DNA of 64,000 bases from Heliocidaris erythrogramma (GCA_025617745.1 CM046870.1:4221285-4285284), one strand, 5' to 3'. Positions 1-11,845 are shown, numbered from the stretch's first letter. Notes: a model not told the origin generated them from the letters alone. Translations and numbers: made by a program.

Positions 1-19
1 CAGTTTTCCGCTGTTCTTC

Positions 20-962
20 AGCGTGAAATTGACTCCCGTAAGCAGGCGGCTGACTTGTCAAAACTTTTCCGCCCACGTTTGCGGGTTCGTTTTCCAGGGC
101 GAAAACTTCATGTTTCGCGCCCTTCCATTCGGACTGATTTTCACCCGGGTAGTATCGACTCTATCCGCCTTCCTAAGGAAGCGCGGTCTCCGACTTTTTG
201 TCTACCTGAACGATTGGCGTCTGGTAGCACATTGAGAGTCGGTGCTCCGAGACCAGTTGTACCTCTTACTCCAGACTACTCAGGAGCTAGGGGTTCTAAT
301 CAACTGGGAGAAATGGGAGCTGCCTCCCACCCGTACCCCAGTGTACTTAGGTGCGGAGATAGATATCCCGAATCAGGTCACTCGCAGCGACAGAATTCGG
401 ACGATTACGTCAGCCGCCCGGTCCCTAGGCTTATTGCACAGAGTTCGGGTCAAGCGCTGGCTTCAGTTTCTAGGCTACCTTTCGAGCCTAGTGGATGTTT
501 TACCGGACTGCAGGCTTCTGTTGAGGCCCTCCCAGAGAAGTTTTTCTCGCCGGGCGCAGACTCCCTCAGAGTATGGATTCCATTACCGAGAGGGATCAGA
601 CGTCTACTCGCCCCTCGGCAGACAGGACGTTACTTGCTCGGGGCAAACACCTCCGCGTCCCTCTTCCATCAGTATCCATCTCGACGGACGCGTTGCTTCT
701 AGGATGGGGCGGCCATTGCGGGGAAGAGGTGATTTCGGGGGACTGGTCTCATCTGCGCATCATTCCCCATATCAATGTACTTGAGATGCGGGCGACCTTC
801 TTGTCGCTCCGCCATTTCAGGCGCATGATTGTAGGGCGCTCCGTTCTTATCCTTACGGACAACACCACGGTTGCTGCCTACATCAATCGTCAGGGTGGAA
901 CCCGGTCAGGTTCCCTAAACTCGCTTGCCGCCCAGTTATGGAGGTGGTTCGGTAGAACAATA
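20..962 (+). pseudogene. DIRS copy 1 reverse transcriptase / RNase H remnant
   Basis: The reading frame is spread over three frames. At 77-235 it shows the RT palm, with LPFG and then YLND where copy 2 has YLDD, so an aspartate of the catalytic box is lost and a stop follows soon after. At 242-560 is the RT thumb/connection (LINWEKWEL, YLGAEID). At 573-962 is RNase H, with STDA..GWGG, an INVLEM segment supplying the glutamate, and LTDNTTVAAYI supplying the second aspartate. All three pieces align with copy 2. Frame changes and the mutated palm motif make this a pseudogene. Confidence 0.85.
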
Positions 963-1232
963 TAGTTCCAATAGCCTCTTACATCCCCGGGGAGGAGAAT
1001 CTCTTAGCAGATTTTCGATCTTCTTCTTGCGGCATGGGCGCCGCTGGAGATCGATCTGTTTGCAACCGCTCTCAATCACCGTCTTCCGCGGTACTGTTCT
1101 CGGGTTTAGGACCCGGAGGCTTGGGCACTAGATGCCTTCGCCCTCCATTGGTGAAACTTTCGAGGGTATGCTCCCCCCCCCCCCCCCGTTTCTATTGATC
1201 GAGGTTTTGAGAAAAATCAAGGAGGATCGAGC

Positions 1233-2408
1233 GTGGGTCCTGCTTATTGCCCCGAGCTGGCCGCGGAGGCCTTGGTTTCCCCTTCTGCTGTCCCTCCTGG
1301 AGGGGCAGCCGTTTCCGCTCCCTCTGAGGCCAGACCTGGTGTCGCAGCCTCTTTCGGGGATCCTCCATGGTCGGCCCGAGACTCTTCACTTGACCGCCTG
1401 GCCATTATCGGGGGCGACGCTAGGGCCTCGGGTCTCTCCGAGAGAGCATCTCAGTTTATTATTCAGAGTCGTAGAGATTCCACGAGATCTCTTTACAACT
1501 CCCGCCTGGAGGCATTTTCAGTTTGGTGCCAAGATCTCGGGATTTCACCCCGTGAGGCTTCTGTAGGCACGATTGCAGATTTTCTGATCTCCCTTTTTGA
1601 TAAGGGTAGATCGCTTTCCACTATCCGTGGATATCGATCTGCCATCGCCGCTACTCACGTTGGCTTTTCAGACCGCTCGGGAGTTTCTAACTCCCATCTT
1701 CTTGCTAGATTGCTCGTTTTTCTTACAACGACCAGCAAATCCTAAGTTGTCTCCTGCGTGGAGCCTACCTAAAGTTTTGGATGCGTTATCAAAGCCTCCC
1801 TTTGAACCTATGAGCAAGGCTTCTCTCCATCAGATAACTGTCAAGACCATTTTTCTTATGGCCATATCTTCAGGGCAGAGAATTCTTCTCTTCGTGCTCT
1901 TTGCACCTCTCCCGGTCACATCCGTTGGGAAAGACAAGGTGTTCGTCTCATCCCCAAGCTGTCCTTTGTAGTAAAAAATCAGACGGCTTCGTCCGGTCCA
2001 GTTGAGGTATTTCTCAGTCCTCTGTCAGACTTCTCCTCAGTCAAGGAGGACAAGGTTTGGTGCCCGGTGAGGGCGCTAAAGTGGTACTTAGACAAGACCA
2101 AAGATTGCCGCTCGGACGAGCAACTTTTCCTTATTACTCGCGAACCTTTCTCTCCTGCTTCTAAAGAATCCATTTCTAGATGGATTGTTGAGGCCATCCA
2201 GGCCGCTGGTCCTGAGGCCCTTCTCTCGGATAGTAAGCTTAGAGCGCATGATACCAGAAGCATTAGCACTTCTTGGGCGCTTTTTCAGGGTATTGCCCTA
2301 GAAGACATTTTGAGGGCCGCCTTTTGGCGGTCTCCCAATTCTTTTACTTCTTTTTATCTGAAGGACATTTTCCTTCTGCAGAAGCGCGATTTGCGACTTC
2401 GTCACTGA
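1233..2408 (+). pseudogene. DIRS copy 1 tyrosine recombinase remnant
   Basis: The N-terminal SAM-like domain is read at 1400-1745 (LSERASQF, SRRDSTRSLYNSRL, STIRGYRSAIAA). The catalytic domain is read in other frames from about 1745 to 2408. HDTRS supplies the H-x-x-R pair and SFYLKD the tyrosine nucleophile. At least two frameshifts separate the two halves. A C-run at 1171-1188 just upstream is one site of slippage. In DIRS elements this enzyme integrates the circular DNA copy. Confidence 0.85.
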
Positions 2409-2497
2409 GGGCGGCAGCATCTGTCGTTACCCCGCGTTAGCCTCCTTACCTTGGGACATGCCACCCTGGATTTTTATCTGTGCTGGTCTAGCATAAT

Positions 2498-2814
2498 AGG
2501 TAGAATTTATTGTAGTAAATCAGTAAAATCCTACCTGATTTTATTATTTGCTAAATAAGTTGATGTATCTACCTATGTCCCTCCCACCGTCCCCTCTCCT
2601 TGCCCAGCAACATGTCCTAAGCGTTGTCTCTGGCAGCTCGTTAGAGGAAGATGGAGGGCGTGCGCTCACGCAGGTGGGAAGGCGGTATAGCGGGGTGGAC
2701 GTGCGCGAATGTGACTTTTAAGTTTCTCGGTGGTGGCGTAGAGTGGGACAACTAGCATAATAGGTAGATACATCAAATTATTTAGCAAATAATAAAAACA
2801 GGTAGGATTTTACT
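2498..2814. repeat. DIRS copy 1 internal complementary region and right terminal repeat
   Basis: The segment at 2498-2582 is the reverse complement of the element's outer ends. Its second part, ending near 2582, pairs with the right terminus at 2751-2814 (AATAGGTAGATACATCAA and TTTAGCAAATAATAAAA). The first part, TTATTGTAGTAAAT, pairs with the left-end motif ATTTACTACAATAAA seen in copy 2. This joined complement of both ends is diagnostic of DIRS elements and is thought to template circle closure. Confidence 0.8.
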
Positions 2815-4263
2815 GATTGTCTTCATTTTCAGTGGGTATGCCTCCATCATGAGTTACTACATGTGGATACTTTCATCTGAGAAAAAGAAAATCAACATAA
2901 GAATATGACCAAGATATTCAATTATCTTTCAGTATCACTTGTAAACGAAGTATCTAAGGTTTGTCTAAAATCAAGATTGAATAGTCTATTAGCTATCTTC
3001 GTGATAGGCTGCACAGCCCTTTGAATGTTACTTCAGGTAGAAGAAGAAGAAGAAGAAGAAGCAGCCCCCTTCGCTTGCCTTAAATAGAGCCCCATCATGC
3101 GCGATTTAGCCCATTCCCACTTAAGCTCAATTTTCTTTTCATATTGGCCAAAATCACACGTTCAAAGGCCAAAGAAAAGCGATTCTGACCAGATCCTGAT
3201 AATAAATAAGTCTAGGACTAGACTGAAGAAAATATAGACTACGATTTTTATATACATTACAGGGTCACGGTTAAGTCCAAATTTAGTGAAATTTCTGTAT
3301 TTCTTCTATACCCACCCCACCCCCTTCCCAGTAGAAATTTCAACTGGATAACTTTCTAGGATATGTAAGTGTACTGATTTCTTTTAACACGTGAGCTGTT
3401 CCAGTATTTCTGAAGTTCATTACAACCTGATCTCTTGAGGTTTCTTTAAACTCGACATCATTAATTTTAGTTCCATATTTGGTAGATCAGTTCAACTCTT
3501 AGTTCTATAGCCTTGGGATGGGCACCTCATCATTTTGAGCACTGTGGAAACACTAGGACTGTTCTGCGACACCTTTTCATCAGAAGATATGAAGATATAT
3601 GGCTGTTTGAAAGAGTAGCACTCAGAAATCGGAATAAAGTGTGCTGAAAACCGGAAGAAAAGTCGGTATTCTCCAAAGATACCCCTCAAAGGCTACTCCA
3701 GAAAGGAACTGTATGGAGCACTCTGGAGATATTAATAAAAATGCGAACTATTCAGAACAGATTATTGGTTGAGAGGCATTATGATTAATGTGTCTGTCCT
3801 CTGTCATCCACTGTCAGTCACAGTCCAGCATGGATGTGGGTACATAATGATCTGGAGAGCTTTATAAAGTGTTGGAACCAAAGAACTTGTCAAAAAGCCA
3901 TGGACAAAGGGTCAAGACGTTGCACTATAACCTGCCCACAAGGCTTAAAATTCTAGGAGATCTAGGACTTTAAGGGCCAGAATCAACTTAATATGAAGAC
4001 AATAATTAAAACTCCCATTTAATGATGGAGGAACAACCTGCGTAAAAAGGAAGTACCATAAAGGGCCAAGATCAAAGACTTCAACCTTATTAACAAAAGT
4101 TTAGATTAACTGAATGAACAAATTGACTAACAGGATACCTAACAGAGAATCACTTTATAATTAACTTCATAAATGCCAAAACAACTGTCAAGCTTCAATT
4201 TATTTTAATAGAAACACGTTAAAGTGCTAAAGAAATGCAAAGCTATAATGGCTGTATGCTGTG
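2815..4263. other. Intergenic/intronic stretch without recognisable gene
   Basis: I see no exon with flanking splice sites and no protein motif. It holds a short (AAG)n run at 3042-3062. The rest is AT-rich unique-looking DNA. A small open frame on the minus strand at 3492-3689 has no recognisable motif. Confidence 0.5.
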
Positions 4264-5030
4264 GGGGAGGGGGTTGTTGCAGCACATATTGCCGCCGCCG
4301 TCGGCAATCTGCGCAATTTTTTTTTCAAAAACACGCTACACAGATTGTCGCCGCTTACACAGATTGTCGCCGCTTACACAGATTGTCGTCGGCGTCAATC
4401 TGTGCACAAGGCTGAAACCACAGATTGCCGCCGGACATCAAATTGAATTGTGCAGACCAGATTCCTTGGTCTGAAAGGGATACTCAACCGCAGATTGTGG
4501 ACGTTTTAATGCCACGAGAGGTCACCGTGATCGTTACCTGATCATGCCGTTGCCCCGCGGGGCACAAACCTCGGATAGACTGGTCGCCGCACAAACATGC
4601 ATGCTCGAGCTCTCGTGCGAGATTCGGTCGGCTTCGTGCAGTCGAAATGTAATCCCACTTAGTCCAACGCACGCGTTCGACGCACAAACTTTGTGTACGA
4701 GTGAATGGGGCTTACGCAATCCTGACTTTCCCCACGGCCGCTCGGTGGCGTATCCCCTTAAGCTTAGTGTTGATCTTATTCTCAAACCTCTTTGTCTTGG
4801 TATTGGCCTTTATCTTAGTCTCGGGACCAGTGTTCTCGGTTTTGGTCGAGGTTAAAAGGAGCCCGAAACCAGAGCACAATATAATGAGTTCTGTAGAAAA
4901 TCTAATCTTTTCATTTAGACGTTGACGTTGTCTACTTCACGGGAATCTGCATCAAAACGGTGTATATATCAGGGGCGGCGATTTCTTATCATGGCCGGGG
5001 GAGGACGCGACTAGCGACCGAAAAAAGTCT

Positions 5031-5161
5031 TTGACGCCCCCCCCCCCCCCCCCAAAAAAAAAATGAATAAATAAATAAAATAAAATAAAAATAAAAAAAA
5101 ATAAAAAAAAAAATAAAATAAAATAAAATAAAAAATAAAAAATAAAATAAAAAAAATTGAA
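5031..5161. repeat. C-run plus A-rich (AAAAT)n low-complexity tract
   Basis: A run of about 17 C is followed by about 110 bp of A with interspersed T, in AAAAT/AATAA-type units. The minus-strand open frame across it (Phe-rich) is a by-product of composition. Confidence 0.9.
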
Positions 5162-5330
5162 AAAATAGTTGACATTTTGAAATAAATTAAAACTTTGCAT
5201 TGTAGCGGATTCTTCTGTAAATAATTATTGCTGGTTTATTATTTTTGCGACCGAGGGAGAATTTTGTTTTAAGTCAAAGCTCGTTCCAACAAGCGTTGAA
5301 TCACTATGGTAATTCTATTTTTATTTTTAT

Positions 5331-5420
5331 TCTACTTATTTTATTTATTTATTTTTTTTTATTATTATTTAATTATTTTGTTTGTTTGTTTGTTGTTTTT
5401 TTTTTTTTTGGGGGGGGGGG
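5331..5420. repeat. T-rich tract ending in a G-run
   Basis: T/ATTT-rich DNA with (TTTG)n units runs into a G10 run at 5411-5420. Confidence 0.85.
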
Positions 5421-6868
5421 ATAAACCCCTCGAACATACACGTTCCCACCCACTCCCCTAAACTGTTGCCCTTGCAATAGCAGTTTACATTGTATATTCT
5501 AAATCACAGGGGAATCACCCCTGCCTAAATAATACCTATGGTTGAGAGATGCGACGGAGAGTAGCGACCGAGCAAGAAAGTTTCCTATTTTGAATAGTGA
5601 AAGTCTGCATTTTAGAGTAATTAACAGCCTATACAGGGTGTTGCAGCCTTTACTCATTGTTTGCTGTTATTTTTCTGTCAGTGTTCAGAATTTATGGGGG
5701 GACGATCCCCTAAAATAGATTCCGGCGGGACCCTCAGTCCCCAGCGATTTCTGGTGTATATCAAGACTGTACCATTACATTGTGTGATTAAAAAGACTAA
5801 AGTAAACGTGAGAAATTTGGCTGGATGCTACAAGTTAAAGAAATATATTTCATGCTGGAATTCTTATTTTTGCAAGGTATGCGGATTAAATGGGCTTAGG
5901 ACCAAATTACAAATCGGATCGGATATTATTATTATCGGATCGACGTCCCTGCGCTCAATGGATCTTTTTTTCTGCTCTATATAAATCAACAACAATCATC
6001 ACCACCAACATACACGTCATCATCATCATCATCATCAATATCTCTATCATGGTCATTATCTGCTTTCCAATACATAACTGGCGACTATTTGCAGTTAGGT
6101 TTTGATTTCCCTGCATCTACTGTCGCCAGCGAGAAGAAAAATAGGACACAGCACAAGCAGCAAAAATTGACGCCGACGACAATCTGTAGCGTGTTTTTGA
6201 AAAAATCTGCACAGATTGTTAACGGTGACAATCTGTGCTGCAACACGGGGTATTTAAGAAAATATGACTGAAATCTGGCTTATCCTGGACGTCACATAGT
6301 CTAGGGCTCACCTGTAATCGAACGATGCAAAGTTTCATAATTAAACAACCAGAAGTTGTGGTAATGTGTTAGCAGGTGTTCTAAGAATTTCGACCAGTTC
6401 TGTACATCCGCTAATCCAAGTTCTTGAGAACAGGGAAATAATTATTTAAGCTGATCAGCTCCCTCTTTCAAATCCAGTATCAACCACTGCATATTGATTG
6501 TCAGATTTGGATATAAAGTCATAGGCCGGTATACATAAAAGCGTACTATAAGTTTAGTACAGCTTTAAGGGGTATGGAAGTTAGTCCACTTATTTATGGA
6601 GCCATGAATCTGTAATCATACGGAGAAACAAAATTTATGTCAACATAAAATCACTTTCTCGTTCATGACTGGCTTCATTTTATTCACTTTGTTACATAAT
6701 CACCATAATTTGTGCAGAATAAAGAGATTGACATTCGATTCTCCATAAACATTGGACTAAGTAAACCAGGTTTAACTTAGTCAGTCTTTATGAATGAACC
6801 AGTCAGACCAATAGTCTAGTACCTATCTTATAGAACTAACACATGTACATCTTGAATATATCCTATAG

Positions 6869-7013
6869 ACCAGTGCCTACTTGTGCCAGTGCCCCATCGG
6901 TATCACAGGTGACACCTGCAACATTGAGATAGACGATTGCGTTGGCAACCCCTGTCAAAATGGTGCTACTTGTGTTGATGGAACAGCCAGTTACACTTGC
7001 AATTGTGTCATAG
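6869..7013 (+). CDS. Host exon 1 (of those visible): EGF end plus EGF start
   Basis: The acceptor is TCCTATAG and the donor G|GTAATG, phase 0 to 1. Residues 1-48 of the visible protein read TSAYLCQCPIG..GDTC, which closes one EGF module. DDCVGNPCQNGATCVDG then opens the next, and this EGF finishes in exon 2 (CNC-VIGYTGGDC). An in-frame TAG overlaps the acceptor, so the exon cannot extend further upstream. DDC at the module start is reminiscent of calcium-binding EGF. The upstream exon was not found between 2815 and 6868. Confidence 0.85.
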
Positions 7014-7202
7014 GTAATGTACCTTCCTGGATTTAGTCTTTTATCTTTGTGTATGATTGTTTGTGGGTTCTCAGTGAATTACATTTACAAATTAGAGTCA
7101 AGAGAGAAATCTATCAGGTTATAATCCGGAATATATACTTATTGGTTTAGTGTGTTGATCTATAGGGGTATGTGCTCTTCCAACATGCAATGTGAAGCTA
7201 TA
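7014..7202. other. Start of intron 1
   Basis: Intron 1 runs from 7014 to 28029 and is almost entirely mobile DNA, as listed below. This first piece has no recognisable feature. Confidence 0.6.
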
Positions 7203-8912
7203 TACAGTGCGTATTTAAAATAAGCGTTACACTTTTGATTTTTGATTTGATTGATTGATCTCTAATTATATTTAGAAGATTTAGAAGTATTTAGAAGATG
7301 TATTCATGTCGATTGATGCCCAATAGTCTTAACCATCAATACAGTACATCAAACGATAGATCAGCCAGTCAGTCAATCATAAGGTAATCAGTTAATCAAC
7401 AATCAGTCGATTGTTCAATTAATCAATTGCTCTAACCAGCGATCAGTCAATCAACCATGCAGTCAGGCATTTGGGCGACTCTGTCATTTAATTAATCAAT
7501 CAATCACTCAGTCACACTGTAATTTAACAAATTATTCACAAACACATCAAAGCACTTCCAAACCAGTCATTCAATCAAGAACGCCAAATTAATCAATTTT
7601 CATTCAATATATCAATCAATCATTCAATTAACAATCTTTCGATTGATCAATAAACCAACCAGTCGATCTACTGTAGGCATTCAATCAATCACAGTGTAGC
7701 CATTATGTAACCAGTGGCGGATCCACATAGGGGAGAATCGGTCGCCCACCACCGGAGGGCCACTCAACCAATATTGCTATACACAAGCGCGACCAAAAAA
7801 AAAAAAAAAAACGCTTGAAAAGGGTAGTTTTTGCCGGTTACGGCGCGTCATGCGCTTGACGCGTTCAGGATGTCAAAAAGGCCCAAAATCGTGGGAAAAG
7901 GTATGTCTGAGATTGTCATATGCGTTTAGGGTATGTTTTCCCCAATACTGGATTTTGTGCGGCGAGTCTCTTGTTTAGGGGGTAAAATTTCAAGAAAGAA
8001 CGCAAAACTATACTCGAATGGATAAAACGCGTTTAGGGGGTGTTTGGAAAACCTGTGGTCGCGCTTGTGTACAGCAAAATAGGTGAGTGGTACCCCTGGC
8101 GCCCATCCCCTCCATTTAGCCGCCAAAAGCCTATGTTTATCTTTATTTTTATTCTCCAACTGATTGGACAATTAACTGATTTATTACTTTAATTGTTGAT
8201 TAACCTCCCGTTTGCTTGGTTGGTTGGCTGACTGACTGACTGAATGGTTGGATAACTGAATGATCCATTGTTTGAGTGATTGATTGACACCTGACTGACT
8301 TAATGTTTGATTGATTGACTTCTTTACTGACTGAGGGGATGAATTATTGACTGAATCGCTGACTGACTGAATAACTGATCTATCGGTTGATGCTTTGATG
8401 GGTTAATGGATTGATTGATTGACTGGCTGATTGATTTGAAGATTAATTAATTTGGTACTTCTTGAATTAATGATTGGCATGTGGTTTTGATGTGTCTGTG
8501 TATTGTGAATCCTTAACTTAAAAGATCTTGAAGTAATTACGCATAATTAATTCTCACTCAATGTATAAATCAATGAAATCACTAAAATTATGATAGAAAA
8601 TTGCCACAAAATTTCTAGACTATCATAACATAAACATAAATTTATGACAAATACCAATTTGTTTGAATGGGATTACTTATTCGGACTGTTGTTTTAATTT
8701 TCCCTCTTCTTTCAATTGGGCACAAGTCATTTTGCACACTCTGCACAGTCAATGATCGCCCAAGCGTGAACAAAACTTTGTTTTGTTAATGGAACTTGAT
8801 AGATGAGATTGTTGGGCATCTATGGACACGAGAAAATTTTCTTAATATTTCGAAATGTAAGTTTGACAGATTTTTCAAAAGTGTAACATTTTTTTTTATA
8901 CGCACTCTATAG
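7203..8912. mobile_element. TIR element filled with opposed ATCA/TGAT repeats
   Basis: The left end (TACAGTGCGTATTTAAAATA, then GCGTTACACTTTT) is matched by the inverted right end at 8874-8912 (AAAAGTGTAACATTTTTTTT, then TATACGCACTCTA). TIRs are about 35 bp with TA at the outer ends, as in mariner-like elements. The interior is rich in AATC/ATCA words on the + strand at 7300-7690 and in TGAT/GATT words at 8200-8440, so the two halves can pair. The middle (7710-8165) holds a further inverted segment around GGTCGCGCTTGTGTA. I read no transposase. Confidence 0.6.
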
Positions 8913-10317
8913 GTTGACGGGTGGTTTAGGGTAATTCCATAGTCAAATCGATGTCTTTAAAGTTAAATTACCATTATGAATGTCCCATCGTCAAAAGTAG
9001 AACATACATTACCCGGAGTTAATTTGTAGCCGAGTGTGCTTTTTACCAATCGTCCGCATTTTATAGCTTCGATGATATACATGAAGTCCTACTTCAACAG
9101 GGAAAGGGAGAATCTATACTCGTATTCTGTCAGTATACAGTGCCTGTAATAAAATACACATTTTGTCATTGAAATCATCGTCATACCTGATAATGCATCG
9201 AAGAATACCAGGCACACAGCAGTTGACCTGACAAAGTGATCAAAGATTTTCCTCAGAATCAAGAGTTCATTAGCCTTTTGGACACCATAGTTGGCAATGC
9301 AATAGAAAAAAGGCTGAATGAATAGACCTGTTTACTAATGTATTTAAATGTATACGTGTTTCTCTCCAGAATCCTTAGTTACCAACTATTTAGTGCACCT
9401 GATATTCATAATGACATCTCTATGGATGGAACCATTTTGCATACATTAGATGTTGCTATGTCGGGCAAGCATCTGGCAAGCTTTTTAGTCGTCAAGAGAA
9501 ACTTTTGTTCAAGAAGTATGCATAAAAATAGTAAACAGGTCTATTGATTGCAAAGATAGAGACAATACGAGGGGAAGTTTTCAATCTACAGAATAGATGA
9601 GAAAGAACGAGAAATCCCCCTCAACACCAGAAGATCTCCAGTCAGAGTAACAGGTGTTCCAGGATGGAGAATGCTATCGATAACATATAGCAGTACTCGC
9701 GGCGATCATGCATATTGGATCTTCGGCGTGCTATAGCAACGAAGATCATCAATTCCAGTCTCCGCTACCCCACCTTGCCGTAGTCTGGATTATATTTTAA
9801 CCATAAAGATATATTACCACATATTAACCATAAAAATATGTCTTTTTCATTTGTGTCAGTATTACATTTTAGTAGCGAAATCGAATGCTACTAAGCCTTA
9901 AATTCAAGAACAATTACATTTTCAACAGAACGGCGTCTATTAATCTAAATATGATACATTTCATTTCTCTTAAACCTACAATGATGACTCATATTAAGTA
10001 GAGTAGGCGACATTTTAAGAAATATATAGACTGGGATTTTACGTGTGGCAAGCTCAAAAGTGTCCGATGGACCGTTGCAGTCATCAATATTTAGTGTATG
10101 AGACACACGCGATAGCTCCGTATGTATTGCGTTGTCAGTCTTATTACACTTCCCTGGTTTGTGAATGTGGCCGAAGACCAGCACCCCTATGCCGAAAACT
10201 GGCTCCAAGACAGCGAAAATGAAAGTAGGATTGCCCCGGCAACTCTTTTATTTTTTCGGATTTTTTCTTTGGTTAAAATTGAAATAAAAAGGTCTTCCAT
10301 AATTTGAGTGACAAAAT
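8913..10317. other. Intronic stretch, nothing recognised
   Basis: AT-rich sequence with no splice-flanked open frame, no tRNA-like boxes and no visible inverted ends. The open frame at 9338-9547 has no motif that I recognise. Confidence 0.5.
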
Positions 10318-10845
10318 AAAGAGTTAGTGCTTGGTACTGCAAAATCGGAAAATAGCGTTAAACACGGACATAATATGTACTAAAATACTAAAGCTTTTCG
10401 ACATGCACTCATCAGAGTAAATTCGCATGAATGAACAGAACGCCAGAAAACGAAACAATATAATAGAGCCGAAGGAACAGTGGACGCTAAATGGCGCGAT
10501 ATGATTGGCTGAACAAAGTTAGGCTTAGTAACAGCCGTTCGGTCGAACAAATGCTAAAATAACTCTGATGAGTGCATGTCGAAAAGCTTTAGTATTTTAG
10601 TACATATTATGTCCGTGTTTAACGCTATTTTCCGGAATAAAGAGTTATGAAATAGGATCTTACATGGTCGAAGACCAGCTTATTATGGCGGTCATCATGG
10701 GATATTTGCCTGTAACCATGGTTACAGACATATTTTTGCGAGGACTCCTTGGCTAAAATCTTTTAATATACCTTTTAAGGAAGCTTCATACCAAAAATTG
10801 TGCTTTTATTCCGGCGTGTCACAATAATCGAAAATTTTGACCCTA

Positions 10846-11300
10846 GCCCGGTAGCGTTATTTTTTTCTGCGGCACAGATTGGGGCTTTTTTTAAAAAGGG
10901 GTCTTGATTTACAGACTAATTTTCAAATATTTTGCTCATAATATGGTTTATTCCGTCAAGACTAGGCGGCATGAATATTCATGAAAACGAACTGTAGGGA
11001 TATGATAAAACGAGCAAGGCCATTGAGCAGCTGTTCTGTGTGGCGCAATCGGATAATCTGGTCCGCTATCGATGAAAGGACCACGAGTTTGAATCTCTGC
11101 AGAGGAATATATTGCGAAACTTTCTTTTGCTAATTTAAAAATAAGGTGAGACTGAGTAAGAAAATACAAGTCCGATACTTGAAACATGACTAGTCTCACG
11201 TGCAGACACTGTACAGAAGGGAAAGAACGTACTTCCCATAGGCTCAACACGCACCATGCCCCAATCTGTGCCACAGAAAAAAAATAACGCAACCCGGTGC
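10846..11300. mobile_element. Small TIR element (MITE) nested inside the inverted-arm element
   Basis: The left end CCCGGTAGCGTTATTTTTTT, then CTGCGGCACAGATTGGGG, is inverted at the right end (CCCCAATCTGTGCCACAG, then AAAAAAAATAACGCAACCCGG). TIRs are about 40 bp. It contains a tRNA-like SINE head. Confidence 0.65.
11028..11160 (+). repeat. tRNA-derived SINE fragment
   Basis: It contains TGGCGCAATCGG at 11040-11051, an exact fit to the RNA polymerase III A box, and GAGTTTGAATCTC at 11086-11098, a B-box match with two substitutions at its edges. The 35-bp spacing is normal for a tRNA head. I did not resolve which tRNA it came from. Confidence 0.55.
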
Positions 11301-11486
11301 CCCACTATAAAGCTCTATTCTTGTTGCAGTGTACAGAGCCCCATCCCAACCAATTACTGCTTTTTTTAGACCTGTCTTGTGTATAGAATTGTCATTACAT
11401 AAAATATCACTTTAGCAAAAAGAATGCCAGATAATTGTTGATTGTAATTTAAATCTGACTCTTTTATGGAATATTTAACAAATATT

Positions 11487-11520
11487 TACTCTGATGAGTG
11501 CATGTCGAAAAGCTTTAGTA
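11487..11520 (+). ncRNA. Hammerhead-like ribozyme core (weak stem II)
   Basis: TACT is followed by CUGAUGA (11491-11497), a nine-base segment, GAA, then AAG/CUU forming a loopless 3-bp stem III. U follows at the cleavage position, then AGTA, which pairs with TACT as stem I. The weak point is stem II: in GUGCAUGUC only the closing G-C pair is clear. Matching cores lie on the minus strand near 10402-10435 and on the plus strand near 10559-10592. Confidence 0.35.
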
Positions 11521-11845
11521 TTTTAGTATATTATGTCCGTGTTTAACGCTATTTTCCGATTTTGCAGTACCAAGCACTTATTTATTTAAATATTTACAAT
11601 GACTGTTTTCCTCTTTTGATGTTTAAACAAAAAAGAAAAGTAAAAATAAGCCTGGGTTTGACTCAAAATTGAAGAAAATGTGTAATAAAAAGAATGCACT
11701 GTTTCGGAAGTATCTCAAAAATCCAACAGCACATCGCAAAAATATTTATTCAACTTCCAGAAATATAGTTACACGTGAAATACGTAAGATGTTGAACGAA
11801 GTCCGAAATACCACTAAAGCAACCTAGAAAATCATAGATCAAATT

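Larger units (their letters stand above)
1..2814 (+). mobile_element. DIRS-type retrotransposon, copy 1 (5' part outside window)
   Basis: The 3' half of a tyrosine-recombinase retrotransposon. It runs from inside the reverse transcriptase through RNase H and tyrosine recombinase to an internal complementary region and a right inverted repeat. Order and sequence match copies 2 and 3 in this window. Many frameshifts and stops make it inactive. DIRS elements integrate as circles through a recombinase and have no LTRs and no DDE integrase, which agrees with the terminal structure at 2498-2814. It lies in the host-gene sense, upstream of the first visible host exon. Confidence 0.88.
4264..6250. 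mobile_element. Terminal-inverted-repeat element with expanded left arm
   Basis: The left arm (about 4264-4410) and right arm (about 6158-6250) are inverted copies. The right arm, reversed, reads GTTGCAGCACAGATTG, then CAATCTGTGCAG, then TTTTTTCAAAAACACGCTAC, then CAGATTGTCGTCGGCGTCAA. The left arm has the same blocks, with a CACAGATTGTCGCCGCTTA unit of 19 bp inserted twice. No transposase is readable inside, so the element is probably non-autonomous. The interior holds A-rich, T-rich and G-run tracts at 5031-5161 and 5331-5420. Confidence 0.6.
10318..11584. mobile_element. Inverted-arm element with hammerhead-like motifs
   Basis: The left arm at 10318-10435 (GTGCTTGGTACTGCAAAATC, TAGCGTTAAACACGGACATA, ACTCATCAGAGTAAAT) is the near-exact inverse of 11484-11584. 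A third, partial copy in right-arm orientation sits at 10552-10640 and stops at TTTTCCGG. Each arm contains CTGATGA followed nine bases later by GAAA. Similar arms with ribozyme cores flank the Penelope-like remnant at 28.5 kb, so this may be a Penelope-type relic. I read no coding sequence of that family here. Confidence 0.55.

Noticed and set aside
4952-5200. Phe-rich membrane-protein-like open frame on the minus strand
   Set aside because: It is produced by an (AAAAT)n tract and a C-run.
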